A stretch of 64,000 nt of DNA from positions 1 through 64,000 of the forward strand of contig NZ_JAIVAM010000013.1 of NCBI RefSeq assembly GCF_020171845.1, given 5' to 3'. The DNA comes from Cytobacillus kochii. GTDB taxonomy: Bacteria; Bacillota; Bacilli; Bacillales; Cytobacillaceae. Below, piece after piece: positions 34,128 through 43,767 of this stretch. The notes beneath the pieces were generated by a model. That model ran no database searches, was not told where the DNA came from, and saw only the letters and a list, made by a program, of their open reading frames with translations. The translations under genes were made by a program, and so were the position numbers. Position 1 is the first letter of the stretch. Every line of letters begins with the position of its first letter.

Positions 34128-35411
34128 ATGAACAGCAATGAAATATATGTCAGCCTTGACATCGGTACATCCAGTGTAAAGGTAATCATTGGTGAGATGG
34201 TCAATGATTCTTTAAACATTATTGGTGTTGGCAATGTAGCTTCCGAAGGATTAAGAAAGGGCTCCATTGTTGATATAGATGAAACCGTTCATTCTATTAG
34301 AAGAGCAATTGAACAAGCTGAAAGAATGATTGGCATGGAGATTAGAAGAGTGATAGTAGGTATCACAGGTAACCATGTTATGCTTCAGCCTTCTCACGGT
34401 GTAGTCGCCGTGTCAAGTGAAAATAAGGAAATCTCAGATGATGATGTAGCGCGTGTAATGGATGCTGCCCAAGTGGTATCAGTGCCACCTGAGAGAGAAA
34501 TTATTGATGTTATCCCAAGGCAATTTATTGTAGATGGATTAGATGAAATCAATGATCCAAGAGGTATGATTGGTGTAAGATTAGAAATGGAAGGTACCAT
34601 CATAACCGGATCTAAAACTTTATTACATAATACGCTTAGATGCGTTGAACGCGCAGGCCTAGAAATTATGGATATAACCCTTCAGCCGTTAGCAGCAGGT
34701 GCTTTCGCCTTATCTAAAGATGAGAAAAACTTAGGTGTGGCACTCGTTGATATAGGTGGTGGTTCAACAACGATTGCTATTTTTGAAAATGGTGTACTAA
34801 AGGATACAAGTGTATTGCCTGTTGGAGGGGAACATATCACTAAAGACTTATCGATTGGTTTACGAACTTCAACTGAAGATGCTGAAAAAATTAAGATAAA
34901 ACATGGGTATGCTTTTTATGATCACGCTTCAGAGGAAGAGGTATTTAGTGTACCAATTATCGGCAGTGATCAACATCAGCAATTTAATCAGCTAGAAATA
35001 GCAGATATTATTGAAGCAAGAATGGAAGAAACCTTTGATCTTATTCAACATGAGATAAGAAGGCTAGGGGCATCAGACCTTCCAGGTGGTTATGTCTTAT
35101 GTGGAGGGGTTGCAAATACGCAAGGGGTATTAGAACTTGCTCAAGTAGTCTTCCAGAATAGAGTGAGAATAGCCGTACCTGATTATATTGGGGTTAGAGA
35201 ACCACAATATTGTACAGCAGTTGGCTTAATACAGTTTGCATATAAAAATGCAAAGATTCAAGGAAAGAACATGGAGGCAATTGTCGATCAGCCTGAAGCA
35301 AATGAAAAGAGAACACAAAAGCAAACGCAGCCGAAGAAAAGCACAGAAAAAGAGCCGGAACAAAAAGTGACATCAAGAGTTAAAAAGTTCCTTGGATACT
35401 TTTTCGAGTAG
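34128..35411 (+). CDS. ftsA: Cell division protein FtsA
   Basis: The actin-like protein that tethers FtsZ to the membrane. The 427-residue protein has the phosphate-1 loop VSLDIGTSSVKVIIGE (about residues 8-23), the SHS2-type insert (about 85-165), phosphate-2 GVALVDIGGGSTTIAIFENG (about 203-222) and GGYVLCGGVANTQGV (about 319-333). The C-terminal amphipathic helix RVKKFLGYFFE ends the protein. The ATG follows AAAGGGAGGTG. TATAAT at 34062-34067 may be a -10 for ftsAZ; no good -35 or clear sigma-H site was found. Confidence 0.97.
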   Translation: MNSNEIYVSLDIGTSSVKVIIGEMVNDSLNIIGVGNVASEGLRKGSIVDIDETVHSIRRAIEQAERMIGMEIRRVIVGITGNHVMLQPSHGVVAVSSENKEISDDDVARVMDAAQVVSVPPEREIIDVIPRQFIVDGLDEINDPRGMIGVRLEMEGTIITGSKTLLHNTLRCVERAGLEIMDITLQPLAAGAFALSKDEKNLGVALVDIGGGSTTIAIFENGVLKDTSVLPVGGEHITKDLSIGLRTSTEDAEKIKIKHGYAFYDHASEEEVFSVPIIGSDQHQQFNQLEIADIIEARMEETFDLIQHEIRRLGASDLPGGYVLCGGVANTQGVLELAQVVFQNRVRIAVPDYIGVREPQYCTAVGLIQFAYKNAKIQGKNMEAIVDQPEANEKRTQKQTQPKKSTEKEPEQKVTSRVKKFLGYFFE

Positions 35412-35568
35412 CAAAAACAAAACATTGTATTGTAATAGATTAATAGCAAGGCAGATTGTAAATTTACAGTAGATGTTAGTTAGCTATTAAACAGTTAATC
35501 ATCAAGATAAATGAGCGAATCGAAAAAAAGGTGTTCTTAGGAATATCGACGAATTAGGAGGATTTGTC

Positions 35569-36735
35569 ATGTTGGAATTTGATACGAATTTAGATTCATT
35601 AGCAACGATAAAAGTAATTGGAGTTGGTGGCGGAGGAAATAACGCCGTTAACCGTATGATTGAGCATGGTGTACAAGGTGTTGAATTTATTGCAGTGAAT
35701 ACAGATGCTCAAGCACTAAACCTATCCAAAGCCGAAGTAAAGATGCAAATTGGTGGTAAATTGACAAGAGGGCTTGGTGCAGGTGCCAATCCAGAAGTAG
35801 GAAAAAAGGCAGCTGAAGAAAGTAAAGAGCAAGTTGAAGAAGCATTAAAAGGTGCAGATATGGTATTTGTTACTGCTGGAATGGGTGGAGGAACAGGTAC
35901 TGGTGCTGCTCCTGTAATAGCTCAAATCGCACGTGATTTAGGCGCTTTAACAGTGGGTGTTGTGACAAGGCCTTTTACATTTGAAGGTCGTAAACGTTCT
36001 ACTCAAGCAGCTGGTGGAATAGCTTCTATGAAAGATGCTGTGGATACATTGATTGTCATCCCTAATGATCGTTTATTAGAAATTGTAGATAAAAGTACAC
36101 CGATGCTTGAAGCATTCCGTGAAGCAGATAATGTTCTTCGCCAAGGGGTTCAAGGTATTTCAGATTTGATTGCCACACCTGGTTTGATTAACTTGGACTT
36201 CGCTGATGTAAAAACAATTATGTCCAATAAAGGTTCTGCACTTATGGGAATCGGATTAGCTGCAGGAGAAAATCGAGCAGCAGAAGCTGCCAAGAAGGCC
36301 ATCTCTTCTCCATTATTAGAAAAGTCTATTGATGGTGCGCAAGGGGTTCTGATGAATATTACAGGCGGATCAAACTTAAGCTTGTATGAAGTACAAGAAG
36401 CAGCAGATATTGTTGCATCAGCATCAGATCAAGATGTTAATATGATCTTTGGTTCTGTTATCAATGAGGATTTGAAGGATGAGATTGTTGTAACAGTTAT
36501 CGCGACTGGCTTCAATGAAGAAGTTATTCAAACAAAGCCTTCAAAGCCGGCATTCGGCCAGAATAAAGGGAACGTTGGTGTAGGATCACAGGTGCAAAAG
36601 CGTGAAACGTATCGTGAACGCGAGCGGGAAGAAGCTGCAACACATGAGCAGCCAACAAGGAATACAGCAAAGGAACATCCAGAAGATACATTAGATATCC
36701 CAACGTTTTTAAGAAACCGTAACCGCAGAAGATAA
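35569..36735 (+). CDS. ftsZ: Cell division GTPase FtsZ
   Basis: The tubulin-like GTPase forming the Z ring. The 388-residue protein has [16 protein letters not shown] (about residues 16-31), the tubulin signature [13 protein letters not shown] (about 105-117) and the catalytic loop [11 protein letters not shown] (about 208-218). A variable Glu/Arg-rich linker (~320-370) and the conserved terminal peptide [12 protein letters not shown], which binds FtsA, SepF and EzrA, complete it. The ATG follows AGGAGGATTTGTC. A strong terminator lies downstream, isolating spoIIGA. Confidence 0.98.
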   Translation: MLEFDTNLDSLATIKVIGVGGGGNNAVNRMIEHGVQGVEFIAVNTDAQALNLSKAEVKMQIGGKLTRGLGAGANPEVGKKAAEESKEQVEEALKGADMVFVTAGMGGGTGTGAAPVIAQIARDLGALTVGVVTRPFTFEGRKRSTQAAGGIASMKDAVDTLIVIPNDRLLEIVDKSTPMLEAFREADNVLRQGVQGISDLIATPGLINLDFADVKTIMSNKGSALMGIGLAAGENRAAEAAKKAISSPLLEKSIDGAQGVLMNITGGSNLSLYEVQEAADIVASASDQDVNMIFGSVINEDLKDEIVVTVIATGFNEEVIQTKPSKPAFGQNKGNVGVGSQVQKRETYREREREEAATHEQPTRNTAKEHPEDTLDIPTFLRNRNRRR

Positions 36736-36751
36736 TTCAATTTGTGTAAGA

Positions 36752-36789
36752 AAGCTAATGTCCTAATTTAAGGACATTGGCTTTTTTTT
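36752..36789 (+). terminator. Terminator of ftsAZ
   Basis: AAGCTAATGTCC (36752-36763) pairs with GGACATTGGCTT (36772-36783) with one G-U, followed by T8. Confidence 0.92.
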
Positions 36790-37103
36790 GTTTTAAAAAA
36801 AGAATGCCCCACAAATAGATGTACGATTAGTAAAATACTTTTTTATATTAATGTTAATCAAAGATAAGAACTCTCTAAAAAGTTAGTCATATTAAAAACT
36901 GCCCCATTTTCGCCATTCCCCCCAGTTGAGACAGACCGCAAAAAACTGACAAAAAAAGAAAAGAATAGTGAAAATTTCTGCTGTTTTACCAACAGAAAGT
37001 GACATCTTTATCTTGATGAATAGGCTATACTTTTTTTAGCACATCAATAAGACAGCCACCCATAAGAATATACATTGTTAGTTTTAGGGGGGAAGAAGGC
37101 AGA
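36790..37103 (+). promoter_or_regulatory. spoIIG promoter region with long spacer
   Basis: GTGACA (36999-37004) and TATACT (37026-37031) are separated by 21 bases (22 if AGTGAC is used). An abnormally long spacer is known for the Spo0A-activated spoIIG promoter of B. subtilis. No exact Spo0A box (TGTCGAA) is present. CTGACAAAA near 36946 is a weak candidate. A TTTCTG/CAGAAA inverted repeat (36975-36998) lies just upstream of the -35. Confidence 0.5.
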
Positions 37104-38024
37104 TTGGCCATTTATTTAGATATTATTTGGGCATTAAATTTGTTGTTTGATAGTCTTCTCCTATATTTAACGTCTATTCTTCTGAAAATCGAAGTTAAAT
37201 TATGGAGAATAGCCACAGGAGGTTTGGTAGGCTCAATAATAATCTTATTATCCATTACACCGATTCATGCATACTCCAGTCATCCAATAGGTAAGTGGTT
37301 ATTTTCTATTTTCATGGTTTTTATTGTATTTGGTTTTAGAAGATTAACATTTTTTATTAAAGCGTTAAGTACATTTTATGCAGTAACCTTTTTAATCGGT
37401 GGTAGTTTAATTGCTGTTCATTATTTTATTCAATTTGATTTAGATCTAACATCAACCGTGATGCTTGCATCCGTAAAGGGCTTTGGTGATCCTATTAGCT
37501 GGCTGTTCGTATTATTAGGTTTCCCTATTGCCTGGCATTTTTCAAAGAAAAATTATGATTCTATTGAAATGACCAAGATCAATTATGAGTCAAATGTGAA
37601 TGTCCAAATTCAACTAAAAGGCGAAACTTATGAGTTCCAAGGTCTAATAGATAGTGGTAATCAGCTTTACGATCCATTAACAAGAGTACCTGTGATGATT
37701 GTTTCGATTGACCAGTATAAAGAGTCTTTTCCAGAAGCGATTACGACAATGGCAAAAGATCCAGATGGTGCGATAGAAGGCAGGTGGGAAATCCCGAACG
37801 ATTGGATGTCAGTTGTCCGCGTGATTCCTGCAAAGGTGGTCGGTAACGATAATCAAATGCGACTTGCCCTCAAACCAGAGAAAATTACTTTGGTTAAAGA
37901 TAATGAAGTCATTGCAGTGGATAAAGGACTAATTTCATTTACTATGCAAAAATTGTCCCCAGAGAATCGCTTTCAATGCATCGTACATCCAAAAATGTTA
38001 ACAGGTGCAAAGAAGGTTAGTTAA
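37104..38024 (+). CDS. spoIIGA: Sporulation sigma-E processing aspartic peptidase
   Basis: Cleaves pro-sigma-E in the mother cell after a signal from SpoIIR. The 306-residue protein begins at a TTG (37104) behind GGGGGGAAGAAGG, giving the family start AIYLDIIWALNLLFDSLLLYL. Five transmembrane helices fill residues 1-150. The C-terminal domain has the catalytic GLIDSGNQLYDPLT with the aspartate at position 183, as reported for B. subtilis. FQCIVHPKML is typical of the end. It is followed by sigE after 38 bases, as a spoIIG operon. Confidence 0.95.
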   Translation: MAIYLDIIWALNLLFDSLLLYLTSILLKIEVKLWRIATGGLVGSIIILLSITPIHAYSSHPIGKWLFSIFMVFIVFGFRRLTFFIKALSTFYAVTFLIGGSLIAVHYFIQFDLDLTSTVMLASVKGFGDPISWLFVLLGFPIAWHFSKKNYDSIEMTKINYESNVNVQIQLKGETYEFQGLIDSGNQLYDPLTRVPVMIVSIDQYKESFPEAITTMAKDPDGAIEGRWEIPNDWMSVVRVIPAKVVGNDNQMRLALKPEKITLVKDNEVIAVDKGLISFTMQKLSPENRFQCIVHPKMLTGAKKVS

Positions 38025-38062
38025 ATTGCATGAGAAATAAACCATTATAGGGAGGAGAAAGA

Positions 38063-38782
38063 GTGCGTAAACTTAAATTTCGCTTATCATATTATTGGTA
38101 TAAGCTTTTAATGAAATTAGGTTTAAAGACAGATGAAATATATTATATAGGTGGTAGCGAAGCTCTTCCCCCGCCACTTAGTAAAGAAGAAGAAGCAATA
38201 TTGTTAAACAAGCTTCCTAAAGGAGACCAAGCAGCAAGGTCAATTTTAATTGAACGGAATTTGCGTTTAGTAGTGTATATTGCACGCAAGTTTGAGAATA
38301 CAGGCATTAATATTGAAGATCTCATTAGTATAGGAACTATTGGCTTAATAAAGGCAGTAAATACTTTTAATCCGGAGAAAAAAATCAAACTGGCTACATA
38401 TGCCTCACGATGTATTGAAAATGAGATATTAATGTATTTACGTAGAAATAACAAAATTCGCTCGGAAGTCTCGTTTGATGAACCACTTAATATTGATTGG
38501 GATGGGAATGAATTATTATTATCAGACGTTCTTGGCACAGAGGAAGATATAATCACTAAGGATTTAGAAGCAAATGTCGATAAAAAGCTTTTAATCAAAG
38601 CACTTCATCAATTATCTGATAGAGAAAAACAAATCATGGAATTGCGTTTTGGACTTGGTGAGGATGAGGAAAAAACACAAAAAGATGTTGCCGATATGCT
38701 TGGGATTTCTCAATCCTATATTTCAAGATTAGAAAAAAGAATCATTAAACGTTTGAAAAAAGAATTCAATAAAATGGTGTAA
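38063..38782 (+). CDS. sigE: RNA polymerase sigma-E factor precursor
   Basis: The early mother-cell sigma factor, made inactive. GTG start behind AGGGAGGAGAAAGA. The 239 residues include a membrane-associated pro-sequence ([30 protein letters not shown]) removed by SpoIIGA after roughly residue 27-29. Region 2 ([33 protein letters not shown], about 71-103) binds the -10 and core enzyme. Region 4 has [13 protein letters not shown] and the helix-turn-helix [22 protein letters not shown] (about 207-228). An intrinsic terminator follows. Confidence 0.97.
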   Translation: MRKLKFRLSYYWYKLLMKLGLKTDEIYYIGGSEALPPPLSKEEEAILLNKLPKGDQAARSILIERNLRLVVYIARKFENTGINIEDLISIGTIGLIKAVNTFNPEKKIKLATYASRCIENEILMYLRRNNKIRSEVSFDEPLNIDWDGNELLLSDVLGTEEDIITKDLEANVDKKLLIKALHQLSDREKQIMELRFGLGEDEEKTQKDVADMLGISQSYISRLEKRIIKRLKKEFNKMV

Positions 38783-38801
38783 AAAAATTTTTTTCGTCGT
38801 T

Positions 38802-38837
38802 GAAATATCTGTTAAATAAAGGATATTTCTTTTTTTT
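38802..38837 (+). terminator. Terminator of the spoIIG operon
   Basis: GAAATATC (38802-38809) pairs with GATATTTC (38822-38829), followed by T8. It separates sigE transcription from sigG. Confidence 0.85.
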
Positions 38838-38861
38838 GCAATTTATGCGCATTTTTCTTGT

Positions 38862-38890
38862 GCATATTTTTCCTTCTCGCGGAGATACTG
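38862..38890 (+). promoter_or_regulatory. Candidate sigma-F promoter of sigG
   Basis: GCATA (38862-38866) fits the sigma-F -35 GYWTA. GGAGATACTG (38881-38890) fits the -10 GGNNANAMTW at all but the last base. The 14-base spacer is slightly short. In B. subtilis sigG is transcribed by sigma-F in the forespore. The site ends 37 bases before the sigG start. Confidence 0.6.
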
Positions 38891-38927
38891 ATTTTTGTAC
38901 AGCAGCTCCTGTGAGGAGGGAATGGGA

Positions 38928-39707
38928 TTGACTCGAAATAAAGTAGAAATTTGCGGAGTAGATACATCAAAGCTTCCAGTACTAAAGAACGAAGAAATGA
39001 GAGCACTCTTCAAGCAAATGCATAATGGAGATATATCAGCAAGGGAGAGCCTAGTAAATGGGAACCTCCGACTCGTTTTAAGTGTCATTCAACGGTTTAA
39101 TAATAGGGGTGAATTTGTTGATGACTTATTTCAAGTTGGCTGTATCGGTCTTATGAAATCTATTGATAATTTTGATTTAAGCCAAAATGTAAAATTCTCC
39201 ACTTATGCTGTTCCTATGATTATTGGAGAAATCCGTAGATATTTACGCGATAATAATCCAATAAGGGTATCTCGTTCCTTACGTGATATCGCCTATAAAG
39301 CCTTGCAGGTAAGAGAACGCCTAATGAGTAAAACTTCAAAAGAACCAACAGCTGAAGAGATTGCGAAAGAATTGGATATTCCGCATGAAGAAATTGTTTT
39401 CGCCCTTGATGCAATACAAGATCCTGTATCACTTTTTGAGCCTATTTATAATGATGGCGGCGACCCAATCTTTGTAATGGATCAACTCAGTGATGAAAAG
39501 AATAAGGATATTCAATGGGTAGAAGAGCTTGCACTGAAAGAAGGCATGAGACGCCTGAATGATCGAGAAAAAATGATATTACGCAAAAGGTTTTTTCAAG
39601 GAAAAACACAAATGGAAGTTGCTGAAGAAATTGGTATTTCTCAGGCACAGGTCTCACGCTTAGAAAAAGCAGCTATTAAACAAATGAATAAAAATATTCA
39701 AAGCTAA
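38928..39707 (+). CDS. sigG: RNA polymerase sigma-G factor
   Basis: The late forespore sigma factor. I choose the TTG at 38928, seven bases after AGGAGGG, giving TRNKVEICGVDTSKLPVLKN and 259 residues, nearly the B. subtilis length. The in-frame ATG at 38922 is only one base from the ribosome site. Region 2 is NLRLVLSVIQRFNNRGEFVDDLFQVGCIGLMKSIDNFD (about residues 46-83). Region 4 includes LNDREKMILRKRFFQGKTQMEVAEEIGISQAQVSRLEKAA (about 212-251). It lies directly after sigE as in related bacilli. Confidence 0.97.
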   Translation: MTRNKVEICGVDTSKLPVLKNEEMRALFKQMHNGDISARESLVNGNLRLVLSVIQRFNNRGEFVDDLFQVGCIGLMKSIDNFDLSQNVKFSTYAVPMIIGEIRRYLRDNNPIRVSRSLRDIAYKALQVRERLMSKTSKEPTAEEIAKELDIPHEEIVFALDAIQDPVSLFEPIYNDGGDPIFVMDQLSDEKNKDIQWVEELALKEGMRRLNDREKMILRKRFFQGKTQMEVAEEIGISQAQVSRLEKAAIKQMNKNIQS

Positions 39708-39717
39708 TATGCCAGGA

Positions 39718-39750
39718 GAGTTTGACACAAATGTGTTAAGCTCTTTTTTA
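39718..39750 (+). terminator. Terminator of sigG
   Basis: GAGTTTGACACA (39718-39729) pairs with TGTGTTAAGCTC (39732-39743) with G-U pairs, then T6. The loop is very small, so the closing pairs may open. Confidence 0.8.
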
Positions 39751-40063
39751 TTTGTATGGATGTGAGTGCTATTCCAAAAAAGATGCTTCCGTGAGAGCTT
39801 GCATAACATAAGGGAAAATGTAAGAAATCTCATAGAAAATATATACAAATAGGTAAAACTGGATACAATATTTGATTTGCATTAACGGACAAAAGCAGAA
39901 GAACTACTTCGCAAAAAAGTAGGATACACCTACAATACATGCTTGCTTGACAAATATTATAAGTAAACATCTTGAGATCTACTTAGTCTCAAATCACACC
40001 AAATTTGAACTCGGTATTTTTAATCTTTCTCAACATATATTGTAATAAAAGGAGGCGTTTTAG
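39751..40063 (+). other. Intergenic region between sigG and ylmC
   Basis: A 313-base AT-rich stretch with no ORF of note. TTGAGA (39972-39977) and TCTCAA (39987-39992) form a small inverted repeat. TTGACA (39953-39958) has no -10 at the right spacing. In B. subtilis ylmA and ylmB lie here; no remnant is recognisable. Confidence 0.5.
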
Positions 40064-40342
40064 ATGATGAGGATCTCAAGTTTTCAAATGAAAGATGTTA
40101 TTAATGTTGCAGATGGTAAGAAGTTAGGATTTATTAGTGATATTGATATCGATGTAGAAACTGGGAAAATAGACTGTATTTTCATTAGTCAACAAAACAA
40201 GATGCTTCCTTTTTTTAATAAGCTGGAGGATATTGTGATTGAATGGGGCGATATCTTAAAGATTGGGGAGGACGTGATCCTTGTCCGTTTTCCTCATCAA
40301 TATCAATTAAATGAACCAAAAGAAGAATATAGCAATCGATAG
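40064..40342 (+). CDS. ylmC: PRC-barrel protein YlmC/YmxH family
   Basis: A 92-residue PRC-barrel domain protein: RISSFQMKDVINVADGKKLGFISDIDIDVETGKID covers the first strands and EDIVIEWGDILKIGEDVILV the last. The ATG at 40064 lies eight bases after GGAGG. Function is unknown; paralogues are common in spore formers. In B. subtilis ylmC opens the ylmCDE-sepF stretch, as here. Confidence 0.88.
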   Translation: MMRISSFQMKDVINVADGKKLGFISDIDIDVETGKIDCIFISQQNKMLPFFNKLEDIVIEWGDILKIGEDVILVRFPHQYQLNEPKEEYSNR

Positions 40343-40401
40343 TTATAGCTGTAAACCTTAATCGCAATATGGTAAACTAAAGAAAAAAATGGGGAAAGTG
40401 T

Positions 40402-41220
40402 ATGGAGCCATTTCAATTAACGAATGAAAAATATTTGATCATAAAACATTGGTTTGAAAAATATGGACTTACCTGCGGGTTTACAACTAAAAATGATGGG
40501 TATAGTGACAAAGTTTACACATCGCAAAACTTTGGCTTTCATGTAGGTGACCAACAAGTGCATGTTATACAAAATCGAATAGCATTAGCACAAGAATTAC
40601 AATTTCCATTAGAGAATTGGGTGGGAGCAGAACAAACTCATGGTGTTCATATTGAATATGTTCAAACTAAAGATAGAGGTAAAGGCGCAAAAGAGTATGA
40701 TACAGCATTTGCTGCTACAGACGCCTTGTTTACAGATGAAAAAGATTTATTATTAACCATGTGTTACGCTGACTGTATTCCACTATATTTCTTTCATCCA
40801 AAGAGTCAGCATATGGCTGTTGCTCATGCAGGATGGAAAGGGACGGTCTTTGAAATCGCTAAAAATGCGATTGCTGCCTTCCGTGAAAAAGGAATTCATC
40901 CACAAGAGGTCGAAGTTGTTATAGGCCCGGGCATATGTCGCTCTTGTTATATTGTAGATAATCATGTTATTAACAAGGTGAACGATTGCCTAGGAGAAAT
41001 AGCTCCTAGTGTTTATAATGAAATAGCTAAAGGTCAATATCAATTAGATTTAAAACGATGTAATCAGCTCTTATTGCAGAAATATGGTGTTTTACAAGAT
41101 AATATTCATACTACTGAATATTGTACAAGCTGTCATGACTCCTTGTTTTTTTCACACCGAAGAGATGACGGAAAAACGGGTAGAATGATGAGCTTTATTG
41201 GTTTGCGTGAGGAGGAATAG
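40402..41220 (+). CDS. pgeF: Purine nucleoside phosphorylase/laccase-domain protein (PgeF, YlmD)
   Basis: A 272-residue DUF152/YfiH-fold enzyme. Members were called polyphenol oxidases and have purine nucleoside phosphorylase and related activity. The zinc-site residues are visible in [11 protein letters not shown] (His about residue 75), [12 protein letters not shown] (Cys about 120) and [14 protein letters not shown] (His about 137). [18 protein letters not shown] is the conserved C-terminal segment. ATG behind GGGGAAAGTGT. It overlaps no gene; ylmE starts five bases after its stop. Confidence 0.92.
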   Translation: MEPFQLTNEKYLIIKHWFEKYGLTCGFTTKNDGYSDKVYTSQNFGFHVGDQQVHVIQNRIALAQELQFPLENWVGAEQTHGVHIEYVQTKDRGKGAKEYDTAFAATDALFTDEKDLLLTMCYADCIPLYFFHPKSQHMAVAHAGWKGTVFEIAKNAIAAFREKGIHPQEVEVVIGPGICRSCYIVDNHVINKVNDCLGEIAPSVYNEIAKGQYQLDLKRCNQLLLQKYGVLQDNIHTTEYCTSCHDSLFFSHRRDDGKTGRMMSFIGLREEE

Positions 41221-41224
41221 CATC

Positions 41225-41902
41225 TTGAATGTACAAACAAACCTAGAGAATATACAGGAAAATATACAAGCTGTTTGTGAGAAAGTTAATCGTTCTAGTG
41301 ATGAAGTGAAAATTATCGCTGTGACAAAATATGTATCAACAGAAAGAGCGCAGGAGGCAATTGCCGCGGGGGTTAATAACCTTGGAGAAAATCGTGATGA
41401 AGGCCTATTAGAAAAACAAGCTGTCATTAAAAATGGGGCTGTTTGGCATTATATCGGAAGCTTACAATCTAGAAAAGTAAAAAATATCATCAATAAGGTG
41501 GATTATATCCATTCATTAGATCGTATGTCTCTGGCAAAAGAGATTGAAAAGCGAGCGAATAAACCAATTAAATGCTTTATACAAGTTAATGTGTCTGGAG
41601 AAGATTCGAAGCAAGGGTTATCCAAAGAAGAAATCATTCCTTTTGTTAAAGCACTGTCAGATTTTAAACAAATAGAAGTAGTTGGTCTAATGACAATGGC
41701 ACCACTTACAAGTGATGAGACAGTATTAAGAAATTGTTTTCGAAATTTGAAGTTACTTCAGCAAGAAGTATTATCCCTTCAATTATCTCATGCACCGTGT
41801 AAAGAATTATCAATGGGGATGTCCAATGATTATCAAATTGCTATTGAAGAAGGGACAACAATGGTCCGTATAGGAACGGCTTTAGTTGGAAAAGAAAAGT
41901 AA
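41225..41902 (+). CDS. ylmE: Pyridoxal-phosphate homeostasis protein YlmE (YggS family)
   Basis: A 225-residue alanine-racemase-fold protein that binds PLP without known catalysis. The TTG start at 41225 lies ten bases after the GGAGG at the pgeF 3' end. The PLP lysine is in [11 protein letters not shown] (about residue 35). [25 protein letters not shown] and [28 protein letters not shown] are family motifs. The usual LGENYVQE is LGENRDEG here, common for Bacillus. It is directly followed by sepF. Confidence 0.93.
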   Translation: MNVQTNLENIQENIQAVCEKVNRSSDEVKIIAVTKYVSTERAQEAIAAGVNNLGENRDEGLLEKQAVIKNGAVWHYIGSLQSRKVKNIINKVDYIHSLDRMSLAKEIEKRANKPIKCFIQVNVSGEDSKQGLSKEEIIPFVKALSDFKQIEVVGLMTMAPLTSDETVLRNCFRNLKLLQQEVLSLQLSHAPCKELSMGMSNDYQIAIEEGTTMVRIGTALVGKEK

Positions 41903-41917
41903 GGAGGCTAGGTGCAG

Positions 41918-42409
41918 ATGAGTATAAAATCAAAGTTTAAATCATATTTCTTTTTAGAAGACGAAGAAGACAACTATGAGACAAGAGAAGATGATTACGC
42001 TAACAGTAGGGATCGTAAAGAAGAGCAAGAAACAACCTCTGTGCGGGCTTCTCAAAGGCAGCATGCTGCAACAAAACAAAATGTCGTAAGTTTACAATCC
42101 GTCCAAGGACAAGGCGGTCAGCAAAAATCATCAAAAGTTGTCCTTGTGGAGCCGCGCGTCTATGCTGAAGCTCAAGAAATTGCTGATCAATTGAAGAATA
42201 GAAAAGCTGTTGTGGTTAATCTTCAAAGAATTGATAAAAGCCAGGCAAAGCGCATTGTTGATTTTTTAAGTGGAACTGTGTATGCCATTGGTGGAGATAT
42301 ACAAAAAATTGGAATGGACATCTTTTTATGTACACCTGAAAATGTCGAAGTATCTGGTAATATTTCACAAATGATTCAGGAACAGGAAGAAGAAAACTCG
42401 AGGTGGTAA
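41918..42409 (+). CDS. sepF: Cell division protein SepF
   Basis: A 163-residue protein that polymerises into rings, bundles FtsZ and anchors it to the membrane. The ATG at 41918 (ten bases after GGAGG) gives [14 protein letters not shown] as the membrane-binding amphipathic N-terminus; the GTG at 41912 is too close to the ribosome site. An acidic, disordered linker (~17-60) leads to the core: [36 protein letters not shown] and [18 protein letters not shown] (about 75-140). Confidence 0.95.
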   Translation: MSIKSKFKSYFFLEDEEDNYETREDDYANSRDRKEEQETTSVRASQRQHAATKQNVVSLQSVQGQGGQQKSSKVVLVEPRVYAEAQEIADQLKNRKAVVVNLQRIDKSQAKRIVDFLSGTVYAIGGDIQKIGMDIFLCTPENVEVSGNISQMIQEQEEENSRW

Positions 42410-42416
42410 ATTAAAT

Positions 42417-42683
42417 ATGGCAACTTTATTTTCGATTATTATAACAGCCGTGGAGATTTATTCATGGGCATTGATTATATACATACTCATGTCATGGTTT
42501 CCGAATGCAAGAGAATCTAGTATTGGGCAAATTTTAACAAAAATTTGTGAACCCTTTCTTGAACCATTTAGACGTGTCATTCCGCCAATTGGTGGGATGT
42601 TAGATATTTCGCCGATTGTAGCCATATTAGTATTAAATTTAGCTACATCCGGAATTAGACAAATATTTTTTTGGATGATGTAG
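42417..42683 (+). CDS. ylmG: YggT-family membrane protein YlmG
   Basis: An 88-residue membrane protein with two helices (about residues 4-26 and 63-85). Between them is the family phrase [43 protein letters not shown]. YlmG/YggT proteins are linked to membrane or nucleoid organisation in plastids and bacteria. It starts seven bases after sepF behind CGAGGTGGTAAAT. A strong terminator follows at once. Confidence 0.92.
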   Translation: MATLFSIIITAVEIYSWALIIYILMSWFPNARESSIGQILTKICEPFLEPFRRVIPPIGGMLDISPIVAILVLNLATSGIRQIFFWMM

Positions 42684-42720
42684 AAAATACGAGCTAATGC
42701 TTAGCTCGTATTTTGTTTTT
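42684..42720 (+). terminator. Terminator after ylmG
   Basis: AAAATACGAGCTAA (42684-42697) pairs perfectly with TTAGCTCGTATTTT (42701-42714), then GTTTTTT. Confidence 0.93.
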
Positions 42721-42774
42721 TCAATGACTATTCATCGGGATTCTAAGACAATTGTAAAACAAATAAAAAATAAA

Positions 42775-42783
42775 TGTTATACT
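42775..42783 (+). promoter_or_regulatory. Extended -10 promoter of ylmH
   Basis: TG-T-TATACT at 42775-42783, about 64 bases before ylmH and right after the ylmG terminator. TTGTAA upstream is spaced 20 bases, too far for a normal -35. Confidence 0.5.
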
Positions 42784-42846
42784 ATTATACAATTGTTAAA
42801 CATAGTTAGGCTTTTCTTGCCTAACCAGTTTTAAAGGAGTAAGCAA

Positions 42847-43623
42847 ATGTCAAATCTATATCAACATTTTCGTACGGAAGAGAGAGAGTTTATTGATCAA
42901 GTGTTAAGTTGGCGACAAACGGTTGAACAAACGTATGCGCCTAAGCTTACAGATTTTCTCGATCCAAGGGAACAAGATATTTTACACACCATCATTGGTT
43001 CTCAAAGTGATGTGCGCGTACAATTTGACGGTGGACATAGAAACGCTGAAAGAAAACGCGCGCTTATTTTTCCAGATTATTTTATACCGGAAATGGACGA
43101 TTTTCGCTTAGAATTATACCAAGTAAATTATCCGCATAAATTCGTATTAATCGAGCATCCTCAAGTACTTGGAAGCCTGATGTCACTCGGATTGAAAAGA
43201 AGTAAATTTGGAGATATTTTGTTTGAAGGTCATACGATACAAGTAATTGTCTCTAAGGAAGTATCCTCTTATATTTCTATGCAATTAGAATCTGTTGGGA
43301 AAGCTTCTGTTCAACTTGAAGAAAAGCCATTTGCATCTGTTATCGATGCAAAAGAGCAGTGGCAAGAAAAAGTTTTTACAATGTCATCCTTAAGACTTGA
43401 TACGCTGATTGCATCGATTTATAATTTTTCTAGACAAAAGGCGCAACAACTCATTTCTGCAAAAAAAGTAAAAGTAAATTGGGCAATGAAAGAAAATGTA
43501 GCATTCGATTGCCGTGAGAGTGATACAATTTCAGTAAGAGGCTATGGGCGCTGTAAGGTTATTGCGATTGAGGGAAAAACGAAGAAAGAAAAATGGAAAG
43601 TAGTTGTCGGTATACAAAAATAA
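42847..43623 (+). CDS. ylmH: S4-domain RNA-binding protein YlmH
   Basis: A 258-residue protein. The N-terminal ~170 residues are the YlmH-specific domain (DFLDPREQDILHTIIG, FDGGHRNAERKRALIFPDYF). The C-terminal S4 domain is SSLRLDTLIASIYNFSRQKAQQLISAKKVKVNW (about 181-213). Work in B. subtilis and related bacteria ties YlmH to the 50S subunit and rescue of stalled ribosomes, alongside RqcP. ATG behind AAAGGAGTAAGC. It lies between ylmG and divIVA as usual. Confidence 0.92.
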   Translation: MSNLYQHFRTEEREFIDQVLSWRQTVEQTYAPKLTDFLDPREQDILHTIIGSQSDVRVQFDGGHRNAERKRALIFPDYFIPEMDDFRLELYQVNYPHKFVLIEHPQVLGSLMSLGLKRSKFGDILFEGHTIQVIVSKEVSSYISMQLESVGKASVQLEEKPFASVIDAKEQWQEKVFTMSSLRLDTLIASIYNFSRQKAQQLISAKKVKVNWAMKENVAFDCRESDTISVRGYGRCKVIAIEGKTKKEKWKVVVGIQK

Positions 43624-43767
43624 TCTTTTTTAGCTATAATGATTATAGTGTGTTACCGATATAAAATTGAAAGTGTATCGAATTTTATGCAGGAATCTGC
43701 AAGAAACTGTCGAATTACATGTTAACAAATGTACATAATTTGACCAACTGATCTAGGAGGTGGCCTT

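Noticed and set aside
39953..39958. TTGACA upstream of ylmC as a promoter
   Set aside because: No -10-like hexamer lies 16-18 bases downstream.
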